From Halapricum salinum (GTDB taxonomy: Archaea; Halobacteriota; Halobacteria; Halobacteriales; Haloarculaceae): DNA of 64,000 nucleotides. Where the stretch lies: contig NZ_CP031310.1 in NCBI RefSeq assembly GCF_004799665.1, forward strand, positions 2,534,887 to 2,598,886, written 5' to 3'. The translations under genes and the position numbers were made by a program. The notes below the pieces were generated by a model. That model searched no databases. It saw nothing but the letters and a program-made list of their open reading frames with translations, and had not been told where the DNA came from. Below, piece after piece: positions 26,713 to 34,785 of the stretch. Positions within the stretch are counted from its first letter, which is position 1; every line of letters begins with the position of its first letter.

Positions 26713-29346
26713 TCACGCTTCGGGCCAGGAGACGGCGTTGTCGGGAAAACTCAGCCGGACGATCGATCCCCGGGGCTCGTTGTCCGCGTACTCGACGTCG
26801 CCACCCAGAGACGTCACCAACCAGGTCACGAGCCAGAGACCGACGCCCTGACCGTGTTCGAGCGGGGTCTCCTCCTGGCGTTCGAGGATGGTGCGTTCCT
26901 CGGTCGGCAGCCCGGGGCCGTCGTCACGGACCTCGATGGCGATCCGGTGGTCCGGACGTTCGACGGCGATTTCGACGGTCGTCGGTTCGCGGTCGCCGTG
27001 CTCGATAGCGTTCTCGATGAGCGCTTCGAGGACAATGCCGATCCGCTCGTCGATCGACGGGAGCGACCCGCCCACAGTCGTCCGGACGACGGTGTCCTCG
27101 CGCTGACGATAGGGCTCGACAGTCTGGTCGATGATCGTTGCTAGCGGTCGGCTGGGAGCGTCCTCGCGGTCCAGGGCTTGCTCGGCGGTCCGGATCCCTT
27201 CCGCGAGATCGACGACGTCTTCGGCCATCCGTCGGATCGCTTCGGCGTGGGTGTCGAGGTCGTCGGGGTCGTCGGTCTCCTCGAGGTAGTTCGCCCGGCC
27301 GAGGACGACGCTCATGTCGTTGCGGATGTTGTGACGGAGGACGCGATTGAGCACCCCCAAGCGGCGCTGGCGCAGGCGCTGGTCGGTGATGTCGGTGTAG
27401 ACCCCGAAGGCGGGCGTGCCCTCACCGTCATCGGAAGTGACGGGGATGCCCCGAAAGAGGAAATACCGGATCCCGCCGGCCGTCTCGCGCCTGACTTCGG
27501 CGCTGACTAGCTCGCCCGCTGCGGCCTTGCGGTCGAGGTCGACGCCGGCGTCGCCTTCCTCGGGCGGGAGGACGAACTCGTTGAGGGAGTTGCCGACGAC
27601 GCGCTCTGCGTCGTAGCCGAACGTCTCTTCGAAAGCGTCGTTGACGCTCTCGACGATCGGTTTCCCGTCGGTGATCGTGGCTTCGACGACCGGGTCGGGG
27701 ACGTTCTCGAACAGCTCGACGAAACGGTCGCGCTGGTGCTGAAGTTCGGACTCGACCTCTCGGCGCTCGCTGATGTCGTGGACAACGGCGACGACGCCGT
27801 TCAGTTGCGCCGCTTCGGGCAGGGGTGCGAAGACGACTTCACATGGGACCGACGACCGGTCGGCGGTCGTGAGTGTCACTTCGACGGTCGTCGACTCGCC
27901 GGATTCGAGCGATCCCAACCGTGTGCGAATCCGCTTTGCGTCGGCTTCGGAGACAAAGTCCGCGGCCGAGGACCCGAGCACGCCATCCTCGCTGCGCCCG
28001 AGAAACGAACAGAGCGCCTGATTGGCCATCCTGACGTGGCCGCTGGCGTCGAGGACGGCCACCCGGGCGTCGATGGTCTCGAAGATGGTCTCGTAGCGCC
28101 GCAGTTCGGCTTCCCGCTGGGCGCTCTCGAAGGCCGCAGCGGCGGTCGTCGACAACAGTTCGGCGAAGTCGATCTGGTAGTCGTCGAACTGCCGATCCTC
28201 GCGTGAGCCCGAAACCAGCAGCCAGCGGTCGCCGACCGGAACCTGTAACTCCGTCCGGATGTCGGTTTCGGGATCGTGGACGGGCCCTTGCTCGGCCACG
28301 TCGCGAATGACTCGCGTCTCGCCGTTCTCGAAAGTCTCCCAGGCCAGTGACTCACCCGCTGCCAGCGTGGGTTCGCCGAACAGTGCCCGGGCCTGCTCGG
28401 TCGTCGCTACCGGAACCAGCGCTTCCAGCCCTGGCTCGTGTCGGTACACCCCAGTTATCGGGAGATCGAGCGCCTTACTTGCCGTCTCGGCGGTGATCTC
28501 GGCGATCTCCTCGGGCGTCGAGGCCAACAGGAGTCGATCGGACGCCTCGTAGAGATCCGAGAGTGCTGTCTCGCGTTCGACCAGCGGACTCACGTCTCGC
28601 AACAGGCCAGTGAAGTGGCGTTCGCCGGCCACTGTAAACTCGCCGAAGGAGATCTCGAGGTCGATCTCGTGGCCGTCGGCGTGCTCGCCCGGGAGTTCGA
28701 TCGACGACCAGTCGAGCGCCCGATCCCCGGTATCGAGATAACGGGCGACCCCCTCGTGGTGGGGGCCGTGGAATCGATCGGGCATCAGCATGGTCAGCGA
28801 CGACCCGACCACCTCGGCGGGGTCGTAGCCGAACACCTCCCGGACGGCGTCGTTGACGTACTGCACGGTGCTGTCCTCGTCGATCGTCACCAGCACTTCC
28901 GAGAGACTGCCGGCGACCGATTCCAGCGGCACGGGCGTCCCCTCGCTGGTGACGGCCGTCTCGACGGTGCGCGGCTCTCCAGACTGATTTTCGAGAGCGT
29001 CCCAGATCCGTTCGGCGAGTCGATCCTCGTCCGACAGCGGGAGGTAGTCGGTCGCACCCGCGCCGAGGACGTCCGTGGCCAGGCGCTCGCTGCCGTCGCG
29101 GGCCGTGACGACGACTGGAATCTCCGGCCAGCCGTCGGCGATGGCTCCGACGACGGCGACGGGGTCCGGGCGGTCGAAGCCGTCGGTACAGACGACGCAG
29201 TGGACGTGATCGCCGCCGAGTGCCGCCATCGCGTCTTCGAGTCTCTCGACCGCGACTGTCACGAACGCGTCGTCGAGACGCCCGATCCGTTCGGCGAACG
29301 CGCCGTCGACGGGATCGACGACGAGCAGCCGAACTGGATCTGTCAT
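26713..29346 (-). CDS. Haloarchaeal multi-sensor histidine kinase (REC-like, PAS, GAF, PAS, PAS, HisKA, HATPase)
   Basis: This 877-residue kinase starts with a receiver-like domain (residues 1-115). Its phosphoacceptor region reads CVVCTDGFDRPD and it lacks the usual lysine in the last strand, so it may not be phosphorylated. PAS (about 145-255), GAF (about 265-415) and two further PAS domains (to about 655) follow. The HisKA phosphohistidine is in VLRHNIRNDMSVVLG. The ATPase has the N box LIENAIEHGD, G1 DDGPGLP and G2 GQGVGLWLV. No membrane segments are visible, so it senses an intracellular signal. The ATG at 29346 is fixed by a TATA-like box 28 bp upstream; a longer upstream frame is rejected. 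No response regulator is adjacent. Confidence 0.88.
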   Translation of the reverse strand: MTDPVRLLVVDPVDGAFAERIGRLDDAFVTVAVERLEDAMAALGGDHVHCVVCTDGFDRPDPVAVVGAIADGWPEIPVVVTARDGSERLATDVLGAGATDYLPLSDEDRLAERIWDALENQSGEPRTVETAVTSEGTPVPLESVAGSLSEVLVTIDEDSTVQYVNDAVREVFGYDPAEVVGSSLTMLMPDRFHGPHHEGVARYLDTGDRALDWSSIELPGEHADGHEIDLEISFGEFTVAGERHFTGLLRDVSPLVERETALSDLYEASDRLLLASTPEEIAEITAETASKALDLPITGVYRHEPGLEALVPVATTEQARALFGEPTLAAGESLAWETFENGETRVIRDVAEQGPVHDPETDIRTELQVPVGDRWLLVSGSREDRQFDDYQIDFAELLSTTAAAAFESAQREAELRRYETIFETIDARVAVLDASGHVRMANQALCSFLGRSEDGVLGSSAADFVSEADAKRIRTRLGSLESGESTTVEVTLTTADRSSVPCEVVFAPLPEAAQLNGVVAVVHDISERREVESELQHQRDRFVELFENVPDPVVEATITDGKPIVESVNDAFEETFGYDAERVVGNSLNEFVLPPEEGDAGVDLDRKAAAGELVSAEVRRETAGGIRYFLFRGIPVTSDDGEGTPAFGVYTDITDQRLRQRRLGVLNRVLRHNIRNDMSVVLGRANYLEETDDPDDLDTHAEAIRRMAEDVVDLAEGIRTAEQALDREDAPSRPLATIIDQTVEPYRQREDTVVRTTVGGSLPSIDERIGIVLEALIENAIEHGDREPTTVEIAVERPDHRIAIEVRDDGPGLPTEERTILERQEETPLEHGQGVGLWLVTWLVTSLGGDVEYADNEPRGSIVRLSFPDNAVSWPEA

Positions 29347-29370
29347 GGACGATGGGTTGCGGAGAAGAGA

Positions 29371-29378
29371 GATAAATC
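29371..29378 (-). promoter_or_regulatory. TATA-like box for the histidine kinase
   Basis: On the minus strand GGATTTATC lies about 28 bp before the ATG at 29346, consistent with a leaderless transcript. Confidence 0.5.
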
Positions 29379-29462
29379 CTCGGACGAACCGCTCCATCCC
29401 TACGGAGCGCCCCGGTCGCCGCTGGCCAGTCGACGGACCACGCACAATACAGCAGTCGTGGA

Positions 29463-29476
29463 CCGAAATACATTTT
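29463..29476 (+). promoter_or_regulatory. BRE/TATA promoter of the 238-residue membrane protein gene
   Basis: CCGAAATACATTTT combines a BRE-like CCGAAA with a T-rich box about 33 bp before the ATG at 29506. It is divergent from the kinase promoter, 85 bp away. Confidence 0.45.
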
Positions 29477-29505
29477 CGCTCGTACTCTGTCGAACAATTT
29501 GAACG

Positions 29506-30222
29506 ATGGCCGTTCTCGAACGAATACAGGCTACGATCGCCGAGAACAGGGGGACGATACTCCTCCTCGTTGGGCTCTTTCTCCTCTTGAACCCACAGCT
29601 TACGGCGGGACTCGCCGAAACGGATGCCGACCAATATGGCTACGAGTCGTTTCAGATCACGGTGACCGAAGACGGGACGCTCGAAACGTCCGAGAAGATC
29701 TTTTCTATCGATTCAGACGCTGCGTGTCTAGATATTCCGATCACCCGGGCATGTATCCTCGAACAGGCAGTCTACGACGATGGTGGGATCGTCTACGCCG
29801 GCCCGTCGTCGTTCATCGAGCGCTCGTACTCGTACGTCTACGTTCACGACGAGGGGTTCTTCGAGCCTGTCGAACGAGAGCGCAGCGACGGACGTGTCCA
29901 CTACGGGCACGACCCCGTCGACGCGAGCACCGCGATGGATCGAATCTCCACGCCGATCGATCGCGCTTCTGTGGATGCACGTGAGGCGATCGAGCAGGGG
30001 ACTTTCGGCACGACCGACGAGATTCGGGACGCCAACGAACTGATCCAAGTCGACGGCGAGTACTACGTCGTCGACCGCACGAGCTACGACTCGGCAGGTG
30101 ACGATGGCACGTGGGTGACGCTCCTCATCCGGTGGCTTCCCGGTCTTCTCGGATTCGGTCTCCTCCTCGTCGGACACTTCCTCCAGGTCGCGACCGATGT
30201 CAAGCGCGTCCGACAACAGTGA
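29506..30222 (+). CDS. Two-helix membrane protein of unknown function with an external domain
   Basis: The 238-residue protein has a hydrophobic segment at about residues 17-36 (ILLLVGLFLLLNPQLTAGL) and a second at about 208-228 (LIRWLPGLLGFGLLLVGHFL). Between them is an acidic domain, probably outside the cell, with two cysteines about 8 residues apart (DAACLDIPITRACILEQ) that could form a disulfide. I do not recognise the family. It is divergent from the histidine kinase, so a link to its signal is possible but unproven. It ends 59 bp before the helicase, which has its own promoter. Confidence 0.75.
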   Translation: MAVLERIQATIAENRGTILLLVGLFLLLNPQLTAGLAETDADQYGYESFQITVTEDGTLETSEKIFSIDSDAACLDIPITRACILEQAVYDDGGIVYAGPSSFIERSYSYVYVHDEGFFEPVERERSDGRVHYGHDPVDASTAMDRISTPIDRASVDAREAIEQGTFGTTDEIRDANELIQVDGEYYVVDRTSYDSAGDDGTWVTLLIRWLPGLLGFGLLLVGHFLQVATDVKRVRQQ

Positions 30223-30252
30223 AACGCTCCGCCTCATCCGACTCCGAACCCC

Positions 30253-30260
30253 TGAAATAG
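30253..30260 (+). promoter_or_regulatory. TATA-like box for the helicase gene
   Basis: TGAAATAG is centred about 26 bp upstream of the GTG at 30282 and supports that non-ATG, leaderless start. Confidence 0.4.
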
Positions 30261-30281
30261 CCCTGTCTCGTACACCGATTC

Positions 30282-32366
30282 GTGTCACAGCAGGTCGCCC
30301 AGGTGGACACGCTGTTCCTCCACGAGCAGGGTGCGAACTTCCAGGTCGCCGTCCTCCGAGACGGCCAGCGCGTGCTCCACGCGATCCTCGAACTCAAAGA
30401 GACCAGCGCCGGGCCTCGCCCCGCCCGCCTCCGCGTGAAACAGGGGTCCAGCGAGGAGCCGCGCAGCCCCGACCAGTTCGTGGACATCGCCCGCCGAGCG
30501 ACCCGCATTCGAATCTCAGAGCAGACCACCCAGCGCGGCCGCGACCGCGTCCGGGAGATGCTCGACGGCTACCAACTCGACGCCAAGGTCGTCCGAACCT
30601 GCCGGTACTGTGCCTCTGCCGGCGAGTACTCTCCGATCACTTCCGAGACGGCGATACAGGCCGACGACGAGCAGATCTGTCCGGACTGTGCGATCACCGA
30701 ACTCGAACGCGAACTCGCCTATCACGGCGACGTGACAGGGAGCGCCCGGGACCGGCTGGAAGAACTCCTGCTCGACGTGCAGGACCTCGACCGGATCACG
30801 AACCTCCTCTCCGGTGAACTCGATCCCGATCTCACCAAATTCGACGAAATCTCCGCGACGGTGGACGAGGTCGACCTCGTCCCCACGGACTCGCTGAATC
30901 TTCACCCCGGGATCCAGAGCAAGCTCGAAGGTCGCTTCGACACCCTCCTTCCGGTGCAGAGTCTGGCCGTCGAGAACGGCGCGACGGAGGGCCGGGACCA
31001 GCTCGTCGTCTCCGCCACGGCAACAGGCAAAACGCTCGTCGGCGAGATGGCTGGGATCGACCGCGTCCTCAACAACAAGGGCAAGATGCTGTTTCTGGTT
31101 CCCCTGGTCGCGCTGGCGAATCAGAAGTACAACGATTTCCGCGAGGAGTACGGCGACATCTGCGACGTCTCGCTGCGCGTGGGGTCGAGTCGGATCAGTG
31201 GCGACGACAACCGCTTCGACCCGAGTGCGGACATCATCGTCGGGACCTACGAGGGGATCGATCACGCCCTCCGAACGGGCAAGGACCTGGGGACGATCGG
31301 CACGGTCGTCATCGACGAAGTCCACACCCTCGGCGAGGGCGAGCGCGGCCACCGCCTCGATGGTCTGATCTCGCGACTCAAGTACTACTGCGAGGTCGAT
31401 AGAACTGTGGCCCAGAAACACGACGGCCGAGCCGGCCCCCACGACCACGGCGACACCCAGTGGATCTACCTCTCGGCCACAGTCGGCAACACATCCGAAC
31501 TGGCCGAGACTCTCGGGGCGCAGCTCATCGAGTTCGAGGAGCGGCCCGTGCCGATCGAACGCCACGTCACGTTCGCCGACGGTTACGAGAAACTCGATCT
31601 GGAGGACAAACTCACGAAACGTGCCTTCGACACCAAGTCCTCGAAGGGCTACCGGGGACAGACGATCATCTTCACCAACTCCCGGCGGCGCTGTCACGAG
31701 ATCTCACGGAAACTCCAGTATTCCTCTGCACCCTATCACGCCGGCCTGGACAACAGGCGACGCCAGCGCGTCGAGAAGCAGTTCGCCGAGCAGGAGCTGG
31801 CGGCCGTGGTCACGACTGCGGCGCTCGCGGCAGGGGTCGACTTCCCGGCGTCGCAGGTGATCTTCGATTCGCTGGCGATGGGCATCGAGTGGCTGACGGT
31901 GCAGGAATTTCACCAGATGCTCGGCCGAGCGGGCCGGCCGGACTACCACGACAAGGGGACGGTCTATCTACTGGTCGAGCCCGACTGTGCCTATCACAAC
32001 AGCCAGGAGATGACCGAAGACGAGGTGGCGTTCAAGCTCCTCAAAGGTGAGATGGAGTCGGTGATGACTCGCTACGACGAGAACGCCGCCGTCGAGGAGA
32101 CGCTGGCGAATCTCGTCGTCGCCGGCCCGCAGGCAAAGCGGTTGAACGCCCGGATGCTCGGCGAGATCCCGACCAAACACGCCATCGGCAAACTGCTGGA
32201 GTACGACTACATCGACGGGCTCGACCCGACGGATCTGGGTCGGGCGGTCTGTCGGCACTTCCTCTCGCCGACTGACGCCTTCCTGATTCTCGATCAGATC
32301 CGAAAAGCGGCCGACCCCTACGAGGTCGTCGCGGAACTGGAACTCCGCGAGAACGAAGCGGCCTGA
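30282..32366 (+). CDS. Ski2-like DEAD/DEAH-box helicase with N-terminal zinc-finger region
   Basis: The 694-residue protein has an N-terminal domain with a probable zinc site (CRYCASAGE at about residue 107, ICPDCAI at about 130). The superfamily 2 motor follows: motif I SATATGKTLVGEMAG, motif II VIDEVHTLGEGERG, motif III YLSATVGN, motif IV TIIFTNSRRRCHEI and motif VI HQMLGRAGRPDYHDKG. The QMLGRAGRP box is typical of Ski2/Hel308-type helicases. The C-terminal helical domain is shorter than in Hel308, so I do not assign that name. DNA repair or RNA remodelling are both possible. The GTG start is supported by promoter spacing. The gene ends directly against a convergent gene. Confidence 0.85.
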   Translation: MSQQVAQVDTLFLHEQGANFQVAVLRDGQRVLHAILELKETSAGPRPARLRVKQGSSEEPRSPDQFVDIARRATRIRISEQTTQRGRDRVREMLDGYQLDAKVVRTCRYCASAGEYSPITSETAIQADDEQICPDCAITELERELAYHGDVTGSARDRLEELLLDVQDLDRITNLLSGELDPDLTKFDEISATVDEVDLVPTDSLNLHPGIQSKLEGRFDTLLPVQSLAVENGATEGRDQLVVSATATGKTLVGEMAGIDRVLNNKGKMLFLVPLVALANQKYNDFREEYGDICDVSLRVGSSRISGDDNRFDPSADIIVGTYEGIDHALRTGKDLGTIGTVVIDEVHTLGEGERGHRLDGLISRLKYYCEVDRTVAQKHDGRAGPHDHGDTQWIYLSATVGNTSELAETLGAQLIEFEERPVPIERHVTFADGYEKLDLEDKLTKRAFDTKSSKGYRGQTIIFTNSRRRCHEISRKLQYSSAPYHAGLDNRRRQRVEKQFAEQELAAVVTTAALAAGVDFPASQVIFDSLAMGIEWLTVQEFHQMLGRAGRPDYHDKGTVYLLVEPDCAYHNSQEMTEDEVAFKLLKGEMESVMTRYDENAAVEETLANLVVAGPQAKRLNARMLGEIPTKHAIGKLLEYDYIDGLDPTDLGRAVCRHFLSPTDAFLILDQIRKAADPYEVVAELELRENEAA

Positions 32367-33200
32367 TCAGGCCGAGACGAAGTTGTCGATCGAGAAGGTC
32401 GTCGCAGCGGCGGCCGCGGCGGTCACGGCCCCGACGACGACGCTGTCGATGAGCAGGTTCAGGAACTGGACGGACCCGAGTGCCGTCGAGACGTCCATCT
32501 GCGCGGTGGCCAACTCACCGAGGCCGTCGGGGAGGAAGGCAGTCGCGTCGGGTATCGACAGCGACGCGATGAACGTCGCGAGGATCATAAAGAGGATCGC
32601 ACCCACGAACGTACCCGCCGCTACAGTTTGAACTTTCGACCCGTCGTCCATCTGGAATGCGACGGCGATGCCGAATATCGGCGCCATCAGGAACGCGATG
32701 AACGGTGCGATGAGGCTCACGAGATAGCCGTTGAGCGTCTTGTAGGTGCTCGACTCGACTTTGTCGATGTAGTCGGCACTCACCTGTGAACTGCCCGGGA
32801 CACCCGTGTCGGACGCCTGCTGTTCGATCTCCTGTCTGGCGTCGTCGTAGGCACCGGGGAGGACGGCGAATCCACCGATTGCGCCGAGCAGAAAGACCAG
32901 CACACCCAGCAAGATGCCGACCGTGGCCATCGTCGAGATGATCCCTTTGAGATACTTGTTCGGCTCGCCATCGCCGAGCGCGTCGAGCGCGTTCCCGCCA
33001 CCGCCCGGCGGCTGTCGCCGTTGCTGGCCCCGGGGTGCTTGCTGTGCGGCCCCTCGCCCCTGGCTCTGGCCTGTACTCTGCCGGGATTGTCCACTCTGAT
33101 TCGGCTGTTGTCCGCCGTGATTTGCGCCCGTATTCTGTCGGGACGGGCCACCACGATTCGGCTGCTGTCCACCCTGATTCGGATCGTTCGACCCTGACAT
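32367..33200 (-). CDS. Membrane protein with Asn/Gln/Gly-rich N-terminal repeats
   Basis: The 277-residue protein opens with about 70 residues of low-complexity sequence containing an imperfect repeat (GGQQPNRGGPSRQNTG and GGQQPNQSGQSRQSTG). About five hydrophobic helices follow from residue 90. The helical part resembles small haloarchaeal polytopic proteins of unknown function. Basic and polar N-terminal repeats are unusual in a proteome this acidic. They could be a cytoplasmic linker or an assembly/aggregation segment; this is inference. It is divergently transcribed from the duplicated-domain protein at 33295 across a 94-bp promoter region, so shared regulation is plausible. Confidence 0.75.
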   Translation of the reverse strand: MSGSNDPNQGGQQPNRGGPSRQNTGANHGGQQPNQSGQSRQSTGQSQGRGAAQQAPRGQQRRQPPGGGGNALDALGDGEPNKYLKGIISTMATVGILLGVLVFLLGAIGGFAVLPGAYDDARQEIEQQASDTGVPGSSQVSADYIDKVESSTYKTLNGYLVSLIAPFIAFLMAPIFGIAVAFQMDDGSKVQTVAAGTFVGAILFMILATFIASLSIPDATAFLPDGLGELATAQMDVSTALGSVQFLNLLIDSVVVGAVTAAAAAATTFSIDNFVSA

Positions 33201-33223
33201 CGGTGGAAGTGACAGAGTCCATA

Positions 33224-33234
33224 CTTATAAAAAT
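33224..33234 (-). promoter_or_regulatory. TATA box of the Asn/Gln-rich membrane protein gene
   Basis: On the minus strand the run ATTTTTATAAG lies about 28 bp before the ATG at 33200, one of the clearest TATA elements in the window. Confidence 0.6.
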
Positions 33235-33257
33235 ACCTGATGTGTTCGACGGCGTGA

Positions 33258-33270
33258 CGAAACCCCTATC
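33258..33270 (+). promoter_or_regulatory. BRE/TATA promoter of the duplicated-domain gene
   Basis: CGAAACCCCTATC pairs a BRE-like CGAAA with CCCTATC about 27 bp before the ATG at 33295. It is divergent from the neighbouring promoter. Confidence 0.5.
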
Positions 33271-33294
33271 TGACACGCCTGCGACCGCTCAAAT

Positions 33295-34689
33295 ATGGGG
33301 CTGCTCGATGCAATTCGGTCGGCGCTCGGCGGTGGCGACGCCGAAGAGTCAGCCGGCGAGGAAGACGAGGCGGTCGCGACCGATTCAGTGTCGACCGGAA
33401 CCTCGACAGCCACGCAGCCGAGTGAGAAACCGACAGCCGAAACCGAACAGCCAACCGAGACGAGCGGAGGCGAGGCGACCGATTCGGACTCCGAGCCAGC
33501 GAGCGAGACTGAGACGACCGACGACGAGACGGGAACCGAGCCGACGACAGCGGCCGAGTCGACACCGGCTGACGGACCGGACGCCGAGGCGACTACGGCC
33601 GAGAGCGCCGCTGGGACGTCCCCAGGCGACGAATCGGACGCGTCCAGGCCGTTGACGGCCGACGACGAGTCGGGCTTCGATCACCTCACCACCGAGACGG
33701 TCAGCGACGGCCCGGACATGGCAGAAGAGGCCGCGGCGTTCATCACCGAGGCCGAAGACACGGCCGAGGAACACGAGGACGACGCCACCCGAATCGAGGA
33801 GATTCCCGAGGACGACCCGCGGGCGGAGTTCGTCGCCCAGGCCGAGGACCTCGTGGAATTCTGGGGTGAGTACGAACTCGACTACACCCTCGAATCGCTG
33901 ACGAACCTCGACGATCTCGTCGACGAGCAGTGGGACCCCGAGCGCTTCGAGGACGTCGAATTCGGCGGCGAGGACTACGACTCGCAGGTCTTTACTGATA
34001 CTGTGACACAGCTGGGGAGCTACTTCGGGGAGGTACTGGTCCGCCAGCAGGACGGCACCTGGCAGCAGGAGACCGGCGTCGGCTGGACCATTACTGTTCC
34101 GTCGGGTCCCGAGAGCGAGGCCGCCGGCGCGACGGTGACGGTCTTCCAGGTCGCCGAGGACTGTCTCACCGGGGCGTCGACCTTTACTGGCATGCACGAC
34201 GCGCTGGCCGACCGCCTGAATCTCTCGGGGCGGGCCGGCGACGGCGAGACGCCGGTCGATCTGGACCGTGCGGACATCGAGACCGTCGCCAGCGACGAGG
34301 AGATCGACGACGCCGCTGAGCGCCTCCGCGAAGGGGCCGAAGACCTCGCAGAGCGCTGGCCGAGCTACGACCTCGATTTCTCGATCGACTCGCTGGAGCG
34401 CCTTGAGGAGCTACTCGATGCGGAGGTCGATCGCGAGCGCTTCGAGGGCGTGGAGCTGGGCGACGAGACCGACCAGGAGTCGATGCTGCTGACGGCCCAC
34501 GTCGTCGGCGTCGCGGGCTATCTCGCGGAGGTCCTGCGACGCCAATCCGGCGCTGAATGGGCCGAGCAGGGTCGGATGGTGCTGGTCGTCGAGCACGGCG
34601 ACTCCCGGACCCGAATCGACCCCATCGAGGTTGCCATCGCCAGTGTTCGTGGCACCGGGTCGTTGACGACGGCCGTGCCTGATTTGTAA
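33295..34689 (+). CDS. Protein with acidic linker and two copies of a DUF3806-like domain
   Basis: The 464-residue protein has a short amphipathic start (MGLLDAIRSALGGGD), a 130-residue acidic/threonine-rich linker, and two related domains at about residues 180-320 and 340-464. The copies align as QAEDLVEFWGEYELDYTLESLTNLDDLVDEQ with REGAEDLAERWPSYDLDFSIDSLERLEELLDAE, and as LGSYFGEVLVRQ with VAGYLAEVLRRQ. The pattern resembles DUF3806-type domains. No catalytic motif, signal or membrane segment is visible. It is divergent from a polytopic membrane protein. Function unknown. Confidence 0.75.
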   Translation: MGLLDAIRSALGGGDAEESAGEEDEAVATDSVSTGTSTATQPSEKPTAETEQPTETSGGEATDSDSEPASETETTDDETGTEPTTAAESTPADGPDAEATTAESAAGTSPGDESDASRPLTADDESGFDHLTTETVSDGPDMAEEAAAFITEAEDTAEEHEDDATRIEEIPEDDPRAEFVAQAEDLVEFWGEYELDYTLESLTNLDDLVDEQWDPERFEDVEFGGEDYDSQVFTDTVTQLGSYFGEVLVRQQDGTWQQETGVGWTITVPSGPESEAAGATVTVFQVAEDCLTGASTFTGMHDALADRLNLSGRAGDGETPVDLDRADIETVASDEEIDDAAERLREGAEDLAERWPSYDLDFSIDSLERLEELLDAEVDRERFEGVELGDETDQESMLLTAHVVGVAGYLAEVLRRQSGAEWAEQGRMVLVVEHGDSRTRIDPIEVAIASVRGTGSLTTAVPDL

Positions 34690-34717
34690 CGCCGTCGTGG
34701 GAATAATATGGTGGCTA

Positions 34718-34732
34718 TGTGAAAATTTCACA
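34718..34732. promoter_or_regulatory. Perfect 15-bp palindrome upstream of the giant secreted protein's TATA box
   Basis: TGTGAAA-A-TTTCACA is a perfect 7+1+7 inverted repeat ending 6 bp before the T-rich TATA box at 34739-34749. This is where haloarchaeal activators or repressors bind relative to BRE/TATA. No other perfect copy was noticed in the window. Confidence 0.5.
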
Positions 34733-34738
34733 CCAAAA

Positions 34739-34749
34739 GTTTTTTTATC
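34739..34749 (+). promoter_or_regulatory. TATA-like box of the toxin-like gene
   Basis: GTTTTTTTATC predicts a transcription start near 34770, 10-20 bp before the apparent TTG start at 34786. The T-run could also help end transcription of the gene upstream. Confidence 0.5.
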
Positions 34750-34785
34750 ATGTGTTGAGGGCGAGATTCTATTGATTCGGGTGGG

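Noticed and set aside
26273-26851. 192-codon frame through repeat element B
   Set aside because: It is open because the 174-bp module is a multiple of three; codon usage is not haloarchaeal coding-like, and it runs into the antisense of the kinase gene.
29347-29634. Longer N-terminus for the histidine kinase
   Set aside because: The extra 96 codons overlap the divergent gene and its promoter, contain atypical basic sequence, and a TATA box supports the ATG at 29346.
34750-34758. TGA in the toxin-like gene read as selenocysteine
   Set aside because: Haloarchaea are not known to use selenocysteine and no SECIS-like structure is visible.
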